Assembly: GCA_014526335.1 (NCBI GenBank)
Contig: JACTAT010000037.1
Span: forward strand, 2,561,777 to 2,625,776
DNA length: 64,000 nucleotides
Reading direction: 5' to 3'
DNA from: Chrysaora quinquecirrha
Lineage: Eukaryota > Cnidaria > Scyphozoa > Semaeostomeae > Pelagiidae
Part shown: piece by piece, positions 32,454 to 44,745 of the stretch
How the letters are laid out: each line of letters starts with the position of its first letter
Numbering within the stretch: position 1 is the first letter of the stretch
Made by a program: the position numbers and the translations under genes
Notes under the pieces: model-generated
The model's database searches: none
What the model saw: only the letters and a program-made list of their open reading frames with translations
What the model was told of the DNA's origin: nothing

Positions 32454-32999
32454 TTTTTTTTTTTGAGCTAGGCACATGCCTAAGCCCGTTTAATTTTTCA
32501 ATTTAATGCAACATATTTACAATTGAAATAATTTATTAAATAAGGTTTGAAATTGTTTATGTAAAATGTTCGTTGATATTGTTTATTGAAAATTTTTCAT
32601 TGTTTATATATATTGATCGAGTGTCCAATTTCAAATCTAAATTTAACTAAATTATTCTAAACTACAATTAAATATTCTAATTATTATATGACTACAACAA
32701 AAACAAAAACTATAACTACAACTAATGTAATAAATTACCTACTTCATAACTACAATAAACTAATTAAAAAACTACAACTAATGAAATTAATAACTTACTT
32801 AACTACAATTAATTACTAAATAAATTAAACCCAATACTATAAAAATTCTAATGTTGAAACAAAATTAATAACTACAACTAATTAAATATTTATTAAGCTA
32901 CAATTGAAAGTACCAAATTCTAAATTAACAAAATTCAAACGTTGAAACAAATTAATGAAGGAATAATTAAATCAAGAAAATGGGATGTTGATTTTGAGT

Positions 33000-33776
33000 T
33001 TTCGATTCACGAGGGAAGCAAGGACGCCATTTGACACCATTTTTCTTCAAAAGGATTGAGAGTCTCAACATCTTGTGAAGCAATGAAATTTTCTTCTTTG
33101 AGCTTGGAAATAACCTTGAAGATGAATCTGTTTTTCAAGTCATCTCTTTTGTTGTCAAAATGATTTCATTTCTTGTTTTCCAAATGACTGAAAATGCTGC
33201 ATCTCTTAAAACGTTTTCTACAGGTAAGTCAGGTTTATATTCGTAAAAGCCAAGGATAACAAACTTACAAATGTTGTTTAGATCGAGGGAAGGGTTGATT
33301 TTCTTAACAAGTTTGAATACAAATTTCCACAGTTTACTTACAGGGGTACAATTGAAAAAAAGATGAAGGGAAGTTTCATCATAGGAATTGCATCTTTACA
33401 CGTTGGGGTTTGAACAATCCTATGTCTATATAATCTTTCATAGGTAGGGAGGCAAAGTTGAAGAAACTTTCACTGAATGTTGGCAGATTTTCTGTCATGA
33501 TTTCTTTTAAATAAAGTTTTGAAGAGTCTTGGTCAATTGATGAAACCTATTTTTGTTCCCAAATGAAATTGATGAATAATGAAATGATGAAATTTAATAA
33601 AATTTTTTGCCTTTCCACCTTTGATTAGAAATATTGAAATTTTTGCTGTTATCATTTAAGTGTGTCTCCTGCAGGAAAACAATATCATGCTTGTCATTAT
33701 TTAAGTTGTGAAAAATGGTTTCTGCTTTGGCCTGATCATTCAGGCCATTAACGTTGATACTTAATATAGATGGCAT
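33000..33776 (-). pseudogene. U1 element copy B ORF2 remains (endonuclease start fused to C-terminal part)
   Basis: Starts MPSILSINVNGLNDQ with the catalytic Asn and IVFLQETHL with the catalytic Glu of APE-type endonucleases. Near 33590 the sequence jumps to the C-terminal region, recognisable by comparison with 61989-62834 (Cys/His-rich segment). RT is absent. Confidence 0.8.
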
Positions 33777-33929
33777 ATTCTACTTTGGAATTGGGACACA
33801 ATTCATTTCAATTATTAATAAGATTTAAATGAGACAAAAAGCCATAAGTGAAATACTGATAATAATTATGACGACAAGTTTGCTGTTTTCTGTTTCTTTT
33901 TCTTTGCCTTGATCTTGTCTGGCTTTGTC

Positions 33930-34807
33930 TTAGTAGTGCATGATGATTCCGATGAGATGGGTCTTTTTTGGGGATGTGGTTGAGATGGTAAGGATGATTC
34001 TAGTGGATTTAATGGATTGATTGATCGTTGCTGGAGCTTGTGTTGTTGTATTTGAATAATGGAATAGTGTGGCTACAATGTGAGGTGTTATTGGAGATTG
34101 ATGAAATGAATTATTTTCTGTGATAGGAGAAGATGGAATTGATGGGTTGATGTTGCAATGCAGGTGATGTTGCAATGATTTGGCTGGTAGTGTCAGAAGA
34201 TGTAGAGTCTTGTGGAGTGGATGGTGTTTGATTAATGGAATTGGGGCCATCTGACTCCCGATCACTGCTTTTGACAAACTGGGTCTCGTCATCGTCCTGT
34301 TTGTCACTCCTGCTCTCTTTGGGCCTAAGTTTGTACCTAGGCCCAGGTGGTCCGTTCTGCTGCTCACATTCACTCTCGCTGTCATGTTGTTGTTGTTCAG
34401 TTTGTAAAGGCCTAAGTCAGGACTTAGGCCTACGAGGAAGTGGTCTGTCCAAGTCGCTGTCTGCGTCAGAAAGTATAACAGTGTCACCATCAAAGTTATG
34501 AGATCCACTGTTATTGTCACTGTCCATGTCATTGTGAGAGGTTGGTCTGTCGCCGTTTCGTCTAATGTTGCAGTCAGTGTGGTTGTGCCCATCGTCACTG
34601 AGTAATAGCAGAGTTTTTAGGCCCCTAAGGTTGCAAGTGATGGTTTGATGGAATTTTGAGTTGCAGTGCATACAAATAGGCTGACGTCCTCTGTATGAAA
34701 GCAGTATTATGAGTGCCATCATCTTTTTTTTGAGTATTTTCCACAATATCTGCCCAGCTTGCATCCATATCCATGATTTGCACCGCACTATTACCTGACG
34801 GGTCCAT
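33930..34807 (-). pseudogene. U1 element copy B ORF1 remains
   Basis: ATG at 34807 gives MDPSGNSAVQIM ... ASWADIVENTQKK. The frame then passes over a deletion straight to the knuckle region RGRQPICMHCNSKFHQT ... C and a damaged second knuckle DDGHNHTDC, followed by the Asp/Ser-rich part and a basic tail near 33930. Several frameshifts. Confidence 0.75.
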
Positions 34808-34817
34808 GCTAACACAT

Positions 34818-34838
34818 TTCTACCCCATCAGGTAAGTA
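34818..34838 (-). ncRNA. U1: U1 snRNA 5' end fragment
   Basis: ATACTTACCTGATGGGGTAG on the minus strand, the U1 cap-proximal region, cut at the same point as the other copies. Confidence 0.85.
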
Positions 34839-35130
34839 TGCAGATTTTTCTTGCAGAGGGAGCGTGGTTCAGGAACTTCTTGTTTCAAATGTGGTACATC
34901 GGCAACAGACCACAAGTGAGAGGGTGGCACTTCCATTCCTTTGAGACTGGCATAGGATGAGAAGAGATTTGGTTGGACTCGTAGCTGTTGCAAGTCACTC
35001 ATGCTATGGTGGTGGTGAAAGGTTGAATAAATAAGGCAGAACATACAATGCTTGAGGCATAATAAAAGTTGATGTGTGGAATGTGAGAGACGGATTGCCA
35101 AAACATCCGCATGTTGCTGCATTGCTGTGT
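34839..35130. other. U2-U1 spacer (partial)
   Basis: Highly similar to 13030-13330, 44219-44515 and 59969-60265. It stops at the hairpin at 35131; the U2 gene expected next is missing. Confidence 0.8.
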
Positions 35131-35168
35131 GCAAGACGATGACGACAGACAGGTCGTCATCGTCTTGC
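35131..35168. repeat. Perfect hairpin at a rearrangement junction
   Basis: GCAAGACGATGACGAC, loop AGACAG, then the exact reverse complement. The left arm and loop are normal spacer sequence (compare 60264-60285); the right arm is a new inverted duplication at the point where U2-element sequence begins. Confidence 0.95.
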
Positions 35169-35312
35169 AGTAGGTATACCCTTAAGTAGGTACACTCTTA
35201 AGCAGTAGGTACACTTGCAGTAGGTACTCTTGCAGTAGGTACTCTTGCAGTAGGTACACTTGCAGTAGGTACTCTTGCAGTAGGTACACTCTTAAGCAGT
35301 AGGTACACCTCC
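35165..35312. repeat. Minisatellite of GCAGTAGGTAC units at the end of the U2 element
   Basis: About nine copies of GCAGTAGGTAC(A/T)CTT-like units of 15-24 bp. The full-length U2 element at 44.78 kb has only one such unit (TTAAGCAGTAGGTACACC), so this is a local expansion. Confidence 0.9.
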
Positions 35313-38300
35313 AGGCCCTCCATAGACATGGCAAGGGCAGTGTACATGAAATCAGTTTAATTACAATGATACTAAAATTTTATTGATCGGAACTAATTAG
35401 TTACAATGATACTGTATTAATTCCATACCATACTGTTATGAAACACATTGAATCAGATGTAATTGTCAATCTTACTTAATACAATAGTATATGAAAGCTC
35501 ATAGTATTGTTTGTGTGGTGATTGAACTAGGTGAAATGATTAAAAAATCAAATGTTAAATTTAATTGAATTATTTTCAACGCTTGCAATTAAACTATTTA
35601 CAGTGAAAGACTTGAGAGACTTTCCTCCATCCATTGATATCGTGTTAAAGGCTATCTTGATTCGATCTCTGATTACTTTTCTGATTTTGAGGATGATATG
35701 CTTACTACTTTGAAATTTCTTGTCGTAAACAGCTTTGCATCTGCTATTCCAGATGTGATAACATATTAATTTTATTAGATACAATAAAAGACGTATATAA
35801 TGAAAACTTACAGAGGCGGGGAGGATGCCCAAGAAAACAGTTTCCGTTGTCAAATCGAAACTGTTTGTGCCGAGAGATTGCAATATTTCTTTAAAATTAT
35901 TCCAAGTCTCTATAGCAACAGGGCATTCTAAAAACACGTGCTCTATGGATTTGAGATAATCTAAAGTTTTCAAATCGCGGTGGGTAATCTTCCAGAAACA
36001 TCATTTTCGTATCCTGTAGATAGGCCGTGAAGAGAGGAGGACCAAATAATATTCCAAGGGAGGTTGCGTGACTGGACGACGATCTCCCAGATTTGTTGTG
36101 ATTGAGGGTCAATCTGCAACCTATTTAATATAAGTTTATATAAATTACGTACATTAAAGCTATCAGAATTAAATGATTTGATATCAGCACTAAGCTTATT
36201 TACAAGCGACAATAAAATATCGTAGAGGGGAGGGCGATATAGTGAATTTGGAGTGTTATTGCTTCTAAGAAAGGACCATAAGGTAGAGTATTTTGAAAGA
36301 GTGCGACCAATCCAATAGCGAGCAAGGAAAATCCATTTAACAGTTGCTCCTTGATCGCAAATTTTGTGTAAGGAGCGCAGAAGGAGGGCTTGATTCTTCA
36401 GCCGAAGGTTAATGAGGCCTAAGCCCACTTTATCTCGTGGTTGGCAGATGACTTCTCGTTAGACGAGTTCATATCTAGAAGACCATAAGAAGTTGAATAC
36501 AAGGGTATAGATTCTTGTTAGGATGTTTGGAGGAATAGGATAGACAGTAGAGAGGTAAATAAGACCGGAAAGACCAAGTGTATTAATGATCATTACTTTT
36601 CCATGCAATGATATAGAGCGATTCCACCAAGCAAGGAGACGTTGCTCCAGTTTATTGACCCGCTTAGTAAAAGTGTTGTTGATTGCCTCATTTGAGCCAA
36701 AAGCAACACCAAGGATTTCAATGTCATCAGAAGCCCAGTTTAGTTCTGGGACAGAGCGTGAAGCGCAACCTTTGTATTTCCCGAACCATTCACCTTCAGA
36801 TTTCCCTTTCGAGAAATTTACTTTGGAGCCTGATCCAGCTTCAAAATCACGGACTGATTTGAAAGCTTCTTTTACTGAATTATCGTCAGTAACAAGGATG
36901 GTTGTGTCATCTGCATATTGGCTGATTTTAGCCGGTGAAGCGGAACCAGGAAGTGACAAGACTATTATTGCGAACTGTGTTACCTAGTGTTTCTGCTACC
37001 AAACAGTACAATAAAGGAGAAAGAGGGCATCCTTGGCGGACCCCTCGTTGGAGAAGAAACTTTCTGGAAGAATGGCCGTTATTTAGGACACATGACGACA
37101 CATTGTTGTAGATTGTTGTGATGAAGCTGATGAAGATGGGTCCGAAATTCATACGCATCATAATTTTATGAAGAAAATCCCAATTTACAAAATCAAAAGC
37201 TTTCTCTTGGTCAACTTTGATAATTGCTAAGGAAAGATTCTTTTGTTGGGCGTAAGGGATTCAATCTCTAACTAGAAAAAGGTTATCAAAGATAGTTCTT
37301 CCGGGGACGCAACATGTTTGGTCCTCGTTCAATATAGAAGGAAGAACGGTTTTAAGGCGGTTTGCAAGGGCTTTAGTGCCAATTTTATAATCAACATTAA
37401 GGAGAGATATTGGACGCCATTTTTTGAGGTCCAGTTTGTCTCCTTTTTGAACAAAAGGGATATCAAAGCAAGTCTCATGGACTCGGGGAGCAAACCAGAG
37501 TAAAGAGAGTAATTGAGAACATCAACAAGATTGGAGCCAAGTATTGGCCAGAAAGTTTTATAAAATTCTGAAGGAAGGCCATTAGAGCCGGGCGATTTTT
37601 GGCTCTTCATTGAGGACAGAGCATCGTAACATGATTGTGAATCAAGTTTAATCTCTAAAGAGTCCCTTTCTTTGGGCGATAGACGTTTTTCGATTTGTGA
37701 AAGAAGAAATTCTTGAGTTGCAAGATCAGGATTCTCAGCAGTGTATAAATTTTCGTAAAACTGAGCAGACTTTTCTAATATATCCTGAGTGGAGGTAACG
37801 GTTCTGCCATGGCATTTTAATGCAGAAATGACTTTAGAGCTTTGGCGAGAATTTTCCAAAGAGTAAAAGTATTTGGAAGACTTTTCAAACTCGGTGTAGA
37901 AGCGTTCCTTTTTAACGAATTCTTGCACCATGAACGAGAGTGTTATCAAGGTCTGTAATGTCAGACTTTAGAGCCTCGATGGCATCTAAAACAGGCCTAG
38001 ACGGCTTTAAGGCGCTAAGATCCCTGAGCTTCTATTCTAAACGGGCTCGCTTTTGGCAACGTTCCTGTTCTAAGCGCTTAGAGAGTTTCATAGCGATATG
38101 TTTAATTTTGCGTTTTCCAATATCCCATCAGGCATTTAAATCTCGGAAGTAAATCTTCCGTAGTTGCCAATGGGACCAGAAAGATTTTATTTTATCAACA
38201 AAAACGGAATTATCTAAGAGAGAGGTATTAAATTTCCAGACCCCCGGACCCTTTTTTAAAGAGTTTGGGAGTCTAAAAGAGATGCTTGGAGCATCATGGT

Positions 38301-40381
38301 CGGAATAGCCAAAAACACTATGTGAGAATAACTACAATTATGAAAAATATCTCCAGACATAAAATTTGTCTAACCGACACGAGATAGAACCATCAGGATT
38401 TGTCCATGTGAAATTTCGTGTTCACGGATTCAAATGTCAGAAAACGTCCTTTAAATCGTATGAAAGATTGAGCAATTGCAAGGCTTTTAATACTGTTATT
38501 GCTAGATCGGAGTCTCCACCGTTTTTGTCTAAAAATGAGTCTTCGATGCAGTTGAAATCTCCACCGAAAACTGTGGGGATACCTCCTTTCAGAACAGCAT
38601 GTAGGATTCAAAAAAGTCTTTACGCTGAAAGACATTGTTAGGCGCATAAATGTTGCAAAACTGAATATTTGCCTCACCAAAGTCGCATATGAGATTCAAA
38701 TACCATCCAGCAAGATCATAGGATTGAGAAATTAATTTGAAATTTGATCTGCGGAGAAAAGCGTGCAAACTCCTTCACTGTGGTTGTTGCCAGGAGACAA
38801 AAACACTTGGCCATCCCATTCCTGTTTTAACAGATCAAGATCAGCACAGGAAAGGTGCGTTTCTTGCAAGAAGATACATCCTGTTTTTGGTTTTTAACCC
38901 ACTGGAGTATGGTCTGACGTTTGCGAAAATCCTTCAGACCATGAGAATTTATTGTTATGCATTTTAAGTTCATGGTTAGACTATTTTAGTGTCTGGAGAT
39001 GTTTTATTTAAAATATTGCTAGGCAAAGGTATATACGAACACAGACAAATTGCTAATATTTTCATGTGACGGAGTAGTCCATTTTTTAGTCCTTATTACT
39101 ATTAAATTTATACTTGGAATTTTCTTTTTACCATTGATTTCGATCACGCTTCCTTCTGTTGAAGACTCTAATGATTCCTCGAGAGCACGCTTGGAAGAGG
39201 TACTTGCATCTGAGTGGATGGCTTTCTCCTGCTGTGAAGGTTTCGAGTCTGTTGATTTGGGTGGAAGGTTTGGTTTGCGGGAGGGTTTTTTTGGAGGTCG
39301 TTGCGGTTTGGGTGAATCAGAATGTGGGATGGTTTCTTTAGAGGATGGAGTATTTTTTGGTGAAGTTGATGAAGGTGTCAAATGGACTTGCGGTGGACCT
39401 TTGCTGAAGAGCTCTTCAAGAGAATCAGGTTGCGTGTCTTTGAATAGGGTTGGAGATTGTGTGAAAGAGAATGTTTGTGGTTTTTTAGTGTTGTTGAAGG
39501 CAATGTTGGCGAAGGGGTTACGGGGTACAAGATCCGATAGGGTGGATGGAGTGGGCTCTTCTTCCGTGTCAGAAGCAAGAGTGGGTGTTTCTTTTTCATT
39601 ATCGCTTTGGTCCTCATCATCTTTTACATCATCAGCCTCGTTTCCGTCATCTTCATCTCGGTCGTTGTCTTCAGCGTTGGTTTTGTTGCCTTCTTCCTCT
39701 TTATTTTCATTCTCTTCTACTGTGCCTTCATTGCCTTTTTCCTCTTTAATTTCATTCTCTTCTACTGTGCCTTCATTTTCCGCTGTTTCCATTTCTTGGA
39801 TGTTGATGTCTATCGCGAAATTGTCGAAGTCTTCTTCATGAGGCATCCATTCAACACATTCAGAAATGTCATGGCGACCAGATCCGCAAATCGCACACAT
39901 TCTGTTGAGAGGGCAAGCTGAGATGTTGTGATCCAAGGTAGCACAGTTGAAACAAGGGGAACGTTGGCAGTTAATTGCGTTGTGCCCTTGCTGGTCACAT
40001 CTACGACATGTCTCCGGTTGGCGGTTGTATTGAACTCGGAATGATTCGCTACCAAAATGGATAAAAGAGGAGATGGCTCTTCGCAAATTCATTCTTAAGT
40101 GCCGGGCTCCATTTTCACACTCGGGCATTGCAGCGTAGTGGCCTCTTCGGATGCTGAGTACAGTGCCGTACTTTGGAAGCTTTGGAACGATTGCATCATC
40201 ATGTAACTCGAAGGGTACACTGTAAACATTGACAAAAACGATGGTAGAGGCAGGATCGAAAATTCCCAGAGTTTCACCAGAGCTTATTTTGATGGCGGCA
40301 AACTTCATTATTTTCTTTTTTTCTTCAGGGTCTTTGGTCGTAATAATGATGTCACCATTGGTGCTTTTCGATAATGAGACT
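35313..40381 (-). mobile_element. U2 element copy 2, 5'-truncated and fused to a U1 element
   Basis: Carries ORF1, ORF2 and 3' untranslated region of the element found intact in structure at 44746-50460. Its 5' part is missing: at 40379-40383 it joins the RT region of U1-element copy C through the shared bases ACTGG. Its 3' end runs into the minisatellite and hairpin, without U2 sequence. All frames are broken. Confidence 0.9.
35548..38975 (-). pseudogene. U2 element copy 2 ORF2 (endonuclease, reverse transcriptase), many frameshifts
   Basis: The APE-type start reads CITINSHGLKDFRKR with a frameshift soon after. RT parts: SPGSNGLPSEFYKTFWP, RGVRQGCPLSPLLYCLVAE and the active site QYADDTTI (near 36905), then the long thumb region LHGKVMIINTLGLSGLIYL and NLPWNIIWSSSLHGL. 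The C-terminal part with VFLECPVAIETWNNF ends near 35548. Related to Tx1/L1-type ORF2 proteins, which nick the target and prime cDNA synthesis there. Confidence 0.85.
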
Positions 40382-40383
40382 GG
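39019..40383 (-). pseudogene. U2 element copy 2 ORF1 (RRM-like region, three CCHC knuckles)
   Basis: Open frame entered from U1-element sequence at the fusion point. It shows VFVNVYSVPFELHDDA and SFIHFGSESFRVQYN (RRM-like), then CRRCDQQGHNAINC, CFNCATLDHNISAC and CAICGSGRHDISEC, then a strongly acidic Glu/Asp/Asn tract and a Pro/Ser/Lys-rich tail. The authentic N-terminus is replaced by the fusion. Role: element RNA binding. Confidence 0.8.
40379..40383. other. Fusion point of U1-type and U2-type elements (ACTGG microhomology)
   Basis: Upstream on the minus strand the sequence follows the U1-element RT to just before its YADD box (VEFKIT); downstream it follows U2-element ORF1. Both parents share ACTGG at the crossover (compare 55983-55988 and 50000-50005). 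Confidence 0.85.
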
Positions 40384-42438
40384 TAATTTTAAATTCAACA
40401 TTGTTTATTGTAATACCAGTAATGTCTTGGTTTTTTCTGACTGATATTGCATAAATTTCAGAAACGAGGACATATAATAAGGGGGACAGGGGACATCCCT
40501 GCCTCACTCCCCTACCAAGGGTGAATGGGGCAGAGATGTTCCCATTTACTTTAACACGACTACTAATATTATGATATAAAGTTTTAATATATGAAATGAA
40601 TTGTGGCCCAAAACCAAAGCTTTTTAGGGTTTTGAAAAGGAAATTCCAGTTTACACGGTCAAAGGCTTTCATTTGATCTAAGGATAGAAAGGCTGCTGGG
40701 AGGTTTTCATTTTCCGCATAGTAAATAAGATCTCTTAATATATGTCAATTTGCCAAATTTGATCTATTTGGAACGCTACATGTTGGATCTTCAGAAACAA
40801 TGGTTGACAATACATCTCGTAAAGATTGGCAAGAGTTTTAGTAATTATCTTGTAGTCAACATTGAGCAGACTAATTGGTCTCCAATTACCTAGATCACTT
40901 TTGTCACCTTTCTTTTAAAGTGTTGAAATTAAGCTTACACGTTGAGTGTGGGAAAGTTGTTCTAATTCAAAACAGGTGTTAGCAACCTTTGTAAAATGCT
41001 CCCCAATGATATTCCAGAAGGTTTTATAAAACTCTACTGGAATACCATCAAGGCCTGGTGTTTTATTATTTTTCATTTTAGAAAGTGCTGTGTATAATTC
41101 ATCTTTTGTTAGTTGGCCTTCACAAGCGTCTCTGTCAGTGTCAGAAAGTTTGTTTTCTACTTTTGAAAGGAGTTCATCTTGCTTAGTAGTATCTGTTGAT
41201 TCATTTGCAAACATGTCAGAGTAAATTTTTTTGACAGTTTCAAGCATATCTTTTGGATTGTGTACTATTGTTCCTGTTTTGGTCTTAAGAGATTTCATAA
41301 CTTGAACGGCCTGGCGTTTTTTCTCTAAGTTACAAAAATATTTTTTGACCCTTTCACCCTCTTCTCACCAACGTGCTTTCGCTTTGACTTTTAAATTGAA
41401 TGCTTCGTTTGTTTCAAGGCATTTTATTTCTTTTGTGATACGGTCCACTAAATCTTTGAATGATTGTCTGTCTGTCTGTTCTGCTTTTTGGTCGCATTAC
41501 GTAATTGTTTATAGAGTTTTGATTTTTTCTTTTACGTTCAATTGAGAGTTTTATGCAATATTGTTTAGTACTTTTGCTATTTGTTTTTTAGCCTTATCCC
41601 ACCAATCAAGTGGATTACGAAAGTCATCAAAGATAGAAATCCAAAACTGGAGAAATCCGGACATTGCAAGCTGATATTCTTCTTGTTGTAAGATGGGCGT
41701 ATTCATTTTCCATGATCCCTTTCCCCTCTTTATTTTATCAAAATCAAAAACCAGTAACAGTTTTTGATGATCAGAGTGAGGAAAAGGAACAATTTCACAT
41801 TTTGTAAAGTAGTTCATTGTAGCTTTTGAGGTATAAAATCTGTCAAGTCTGCTGTATGTTCCAACTGGGCTTTTGTATGTATATTGTTTTTATCAGGGTG
41901 AAAGGTTCTCCAAATATCTTGTAAATCATTTTCATTAATGGTCTCAATTAGAGGATTTTTTTATCTGTCTATGTATGTTATGTCCCTACTTCTGTCGAAG
42001 TTTGTACCAAGAACTGTATTGAAATCACCACCATAAATTATAAATTCAACATCTTGATAATTTTGGATTTTAGTATGAATTTCAGAAAATTTATCTTTTC
42101 TTTTTTGTGTTTTATTACCTCCTGCAGGAACGTATATATTTATCAATAGAAAGCGGTAATCGTCAAAGGTCAAGCCAGTAAAAATATAGTTTCCTTCTTG
42201 GCAAATGTCATTAGAATGTATAGTTGCATTAAAATTTTCAGAAATGAGAGTGCTAACACCTTTTATCAGAAATAATGGAGTCTTTCGTGGTATGGTTTAA
42301 ATGGGTTTCCTGGAAAAATACAATGCTTGGCTTATCAATTTTTAAATTGTGGAAAATTGCTTCTGCCTTGAGTTGGTCATTCAACCCATTGACATTTATA
42401 CTAAGTATTGAAATAATTTTTTTTGGGTCAGGCCTCAA
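40384..42438 (-). pseudogene. U1 element copy C ORF2, N-terminal half
   Basis: APE-type endonuclease with LSINVNGLNDQLK, IVFFQETHL, INIYVPAGG, YGGDFNTVLG and SDHQKLL near 41785, then the RT approach TPGLDGIPVEFYKTFW, LGNWRPISLLNVDYK, MKAFDRVNWNFLF and RGVRQGCPLSPLLYVLV. It stops before the YADD catalytic box at the fusion. Frameshifts near 41900-42260 and 40750-40920. Confidence 0.85.
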
Positions 42439-42540
42439 AACATTTCATATGCTTGATTACATACAATATTCATTTTGAGAGGAGACGAGAATGAAAGAAA
42501 AAAAGGGAAAATTTATTGCAATGTCAACATCTTCTTTGAG

Positions 42541-44185
42541 TTATTTTTTCGGCTTCTTCTTTCTTTGTCTTTCTTTATCCTGCCGGTGCATCCTCGCTTC
42601 AGATGATGATGAAAATGGAATGGTTCTTTTGACATGGGTGAGTGAGGTTGAGTCTTGTACATGTGGTTGGTGTGATGTAGTAATGGTTGATTGTGACTGC
42701 AATGAAGGATTTGAGTATGCCAGAAGTGATGCTACAACTGAAGTTGGAATTATTAGTGGAGGTGTGGTAATGCTGTCCTTATTTGTTGAAGTGGCAGATG
42801 GATTGTCTTTCGTCGGTGGAATGGAATCTGTGTAAGGCAATGCTGGTTGGATATTGGCTACTGGAGTGACTTGTTGCTGTGGAAGTATGGATTGAGACTG
42901 TGATTGTTGTAATTCCTGTGATAGTTGGGTTTCAAGGAATGATGAAGTGCCAGGTAAATCTGTTTTTAATGGTGTGGATGAGGCATTGATTTGCAGTGAC
43001 AGTGGATGGACAGAGTTTGATGGTGAGACGGCTGAGGTTGATGCTTGAGATGGAGATATGAAACCTTCAACTCCGTCAACACTATGGGAGTCAAATTGGG
43101 TCGCGGCATCTCCAGTATGCTGTGAAGTCGAGGGCTCCAGACGATAAGCAGGGGCCTTTGGTCTGTCAATGTCACTGTTATAGTCGGAGAGTATAACAGT
43201 ATTGGCGTCAAATTCGTTTGGAATGTCGTTGTCCACAGTCATGTTTCTGTCAGAACCATTGCTAGAAAGGCCTGGTCTTCCAATGCTGCATGCCATTGGC
43301 CATTCTCCATTGAGCCTTGCTTGACAGTCTAAGTATTGATGTCCTTCATCACCGCAGTGAAAACAGAGTCTAAGGTCTTTAAGGGCACATTTGAATGATG
43401 GATGAAACTTGGAATTGCAGTGCATGCATATAGGTTGACGCCCCCGGAATGATATCAATATTTTTTGTCCTGATATGTTGATGAAAGGTGGTAATGGGTT
43501 CTCTGGATTTGGGTATATGGTTAAGAGTGAAGATGGATGGAAATTCTTGGTACGTTTGGTTCCAAATATTCTGAATTTTGTCATGGGCTTAAAGTTGCTT
43601 GTGTATTTCAAGATTTGAAATGTCAGGTGATGCAAAAGGGATGGTAATAAGTGTAGGGCGTTGTATGATGGGTGTTATTGGCAGTGGATGATGTGGCTGG
43701 GATGGCAGGAAAACTGTTTTGGCAATGAGGGTGTCAACCAATTCTGAAGATGAAAGGACAGCATTCCAGTTTTGGTGGCCTGGTCGTGATGGCATTCTTT
43801 GGAGGTGATTATTGGCGCATGGGTTGCTGAGAGTTTTATGAATGGTAGTGATTATTTCAATATGTGTGACAGTTGGGCTAGTGAAAAACCTTATGCCTCT
43901 AAATGCGATGCTAGATTGTTGTTGCTGCTGTGTAAGATTTTTAACTGTATTTGCAAACGAATTACAATTATCTGCCTGTACCTGGGAATGAACTGAGGAC
44001 TCTGTGGTCAATCTTTCTCTCCTTCTTCTACTTTCCTGCGCCAATCCTGTTTGCCAATTTTCATCTTCTTCCTCAGATTGAATGTGGGAAACTTCACTTT
44101 CTTCCTCTTCTTCTGCCATATCACTCCAACTTCTGTTACTCTGACCATCGTCTTTGTCGTCCAGAGAACTATTTCCTGACCTGCC
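42541..44185 (-). pseudogene. U1 element copy C ORF1
   Basis: A 1-nt deletion next to the start (44185) shifts the initiating ATG out of frame. The long frame then reads SWSDMAEEEEES, FRGIRFFTSPTVTHIEI, RPTLITIPFASPDISN, a frameshift near 43600, QPICMHCNSKFHPSFKC and CFHCGDEGHQYLDC, then a Ser/Thr/Gln-rich region and a basic tail DKERQRKKKPKK ending at 42541. This is the best-preserved ORF1 of the family. Confidence 0.8.
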
Positions 44186-44197
44186 ATGCTGACACAT

Positions 44198-44218
44198 TTC
44201 TTCCCCCTCATGTAAGTA
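44198..44218 (-). ncRNA. U1: U1 snRNA 5' end fragment
   Basis: Minus strand ATACTTACATGAGGGGGAAG. The splice-site-pairing stretch is mutated (ACTTACATG). Cut at the same U1 position as the other copies. Confidence 0.85.
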
Positions 44219-44596
44219 TGCAGATTTTTCTTGCAGAGGGAGCGTCGCTCAGGAACTTCTCGTTTAAAATGTGGTACATCGGGAACAAACCACAAGTGAG
44301 AGGGTGGCACTTCCATTCCATTGAGACTGGCATAGGATGAGAAGAGATTTGGTTGGACTCGACGCTGTCGCAAGTAACTCATGCTATGGTGGTGGTGAAA
44401 GGTTGAATAAATAAGGCAGAACATACAATGCTTGAGGAACAATAAAAGTTGATGTGTGGAATGTGAGAGACGGATTCCCAAGACATCCGCATGTTGCTGC
44501 ATTGCTGTTGGCAAGACGATGACGACAGACAGAGATGTTGGATAGTGGAAGGTTTACTGTGTTGCTTGTTTTATATTTACATTTCAAGATGAGGGG
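44219..44596. other. U2-U1 spacer, complete
   Basis: Intact spacer between the 3' end of the U2 portion at 44597 and the U1 5' end; matches 59969-60345 closely. It represents the sequence into which the P element jumped at 13.4/24.1 kb. Confidence 0.8.
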
Positions 44597-44745
44597 GTGG
44601 GCCATCCATGGCGGCACTGCAATACCAGGACAACCCGTGTCTGGGGTGAAGCAAGCTTCAGACCCACGGACCAATTCCAAAAATCAGTTTAATATTTGAG
44701 CACCCTTGGGTGCATATCAGATATTAAGCTGATAAGAACAGATAC
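44597..44745 (-). ncRNA. U2: U2 snRNA 3' portion (nt about 36 to end)
   Basis: The minus strand begins GTATCTGTTCTTATCAG directly after the poly(A) end of an inserted element, continues with an intact stem IIb (GCACCCAAGGGTGC), the Sm site ATTTTTGG and the 3' stem to GGCCCACC. The first 25 nt of this gene are at 50461-50485. Confidence 0.9.

Larger units (their letters stand above)
32454..34817 (-). mobile_element. U1 element copy B, internally deleted, inserted in U1
   Basis: Both junctions with U1 are present: GAAGAA-type 5' junction at 34818 (here GTAGAA) and a poly(A) end (32454-32464) abutting TTGATCAAC of U1. Two internal deletions remove about 0.8 kb of ORF1 and most of the endonuclease-RT region. 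The 3' untranslated region (32465-33000) is AT-rich with ACTACAACTAAT-like repeats and ends in the stem-loop TAGGCA-TG-TGCCTA. Confidence 0.9.
40384..44197 (-). mobile_element. U1 element copy C, 3'-truncated at the fusion
   Basis: The 5' end abuts U1 nt about 21-22 at 44198. It carries ORF1 and the first half of ORF2. The second half, the U1 3' portion, 5S and U2 5' end that should follow are all missing. Confidence 0.9.

Noticed and set aside
39050..39841. 263-codon plus-strand frame opposite U2-element ORF1.
   Set aside because: It is the complement of the acidic, low-complexity part of ORF1 (Glu/Asp codons read as Ser/Phe) and has no motif of its own.
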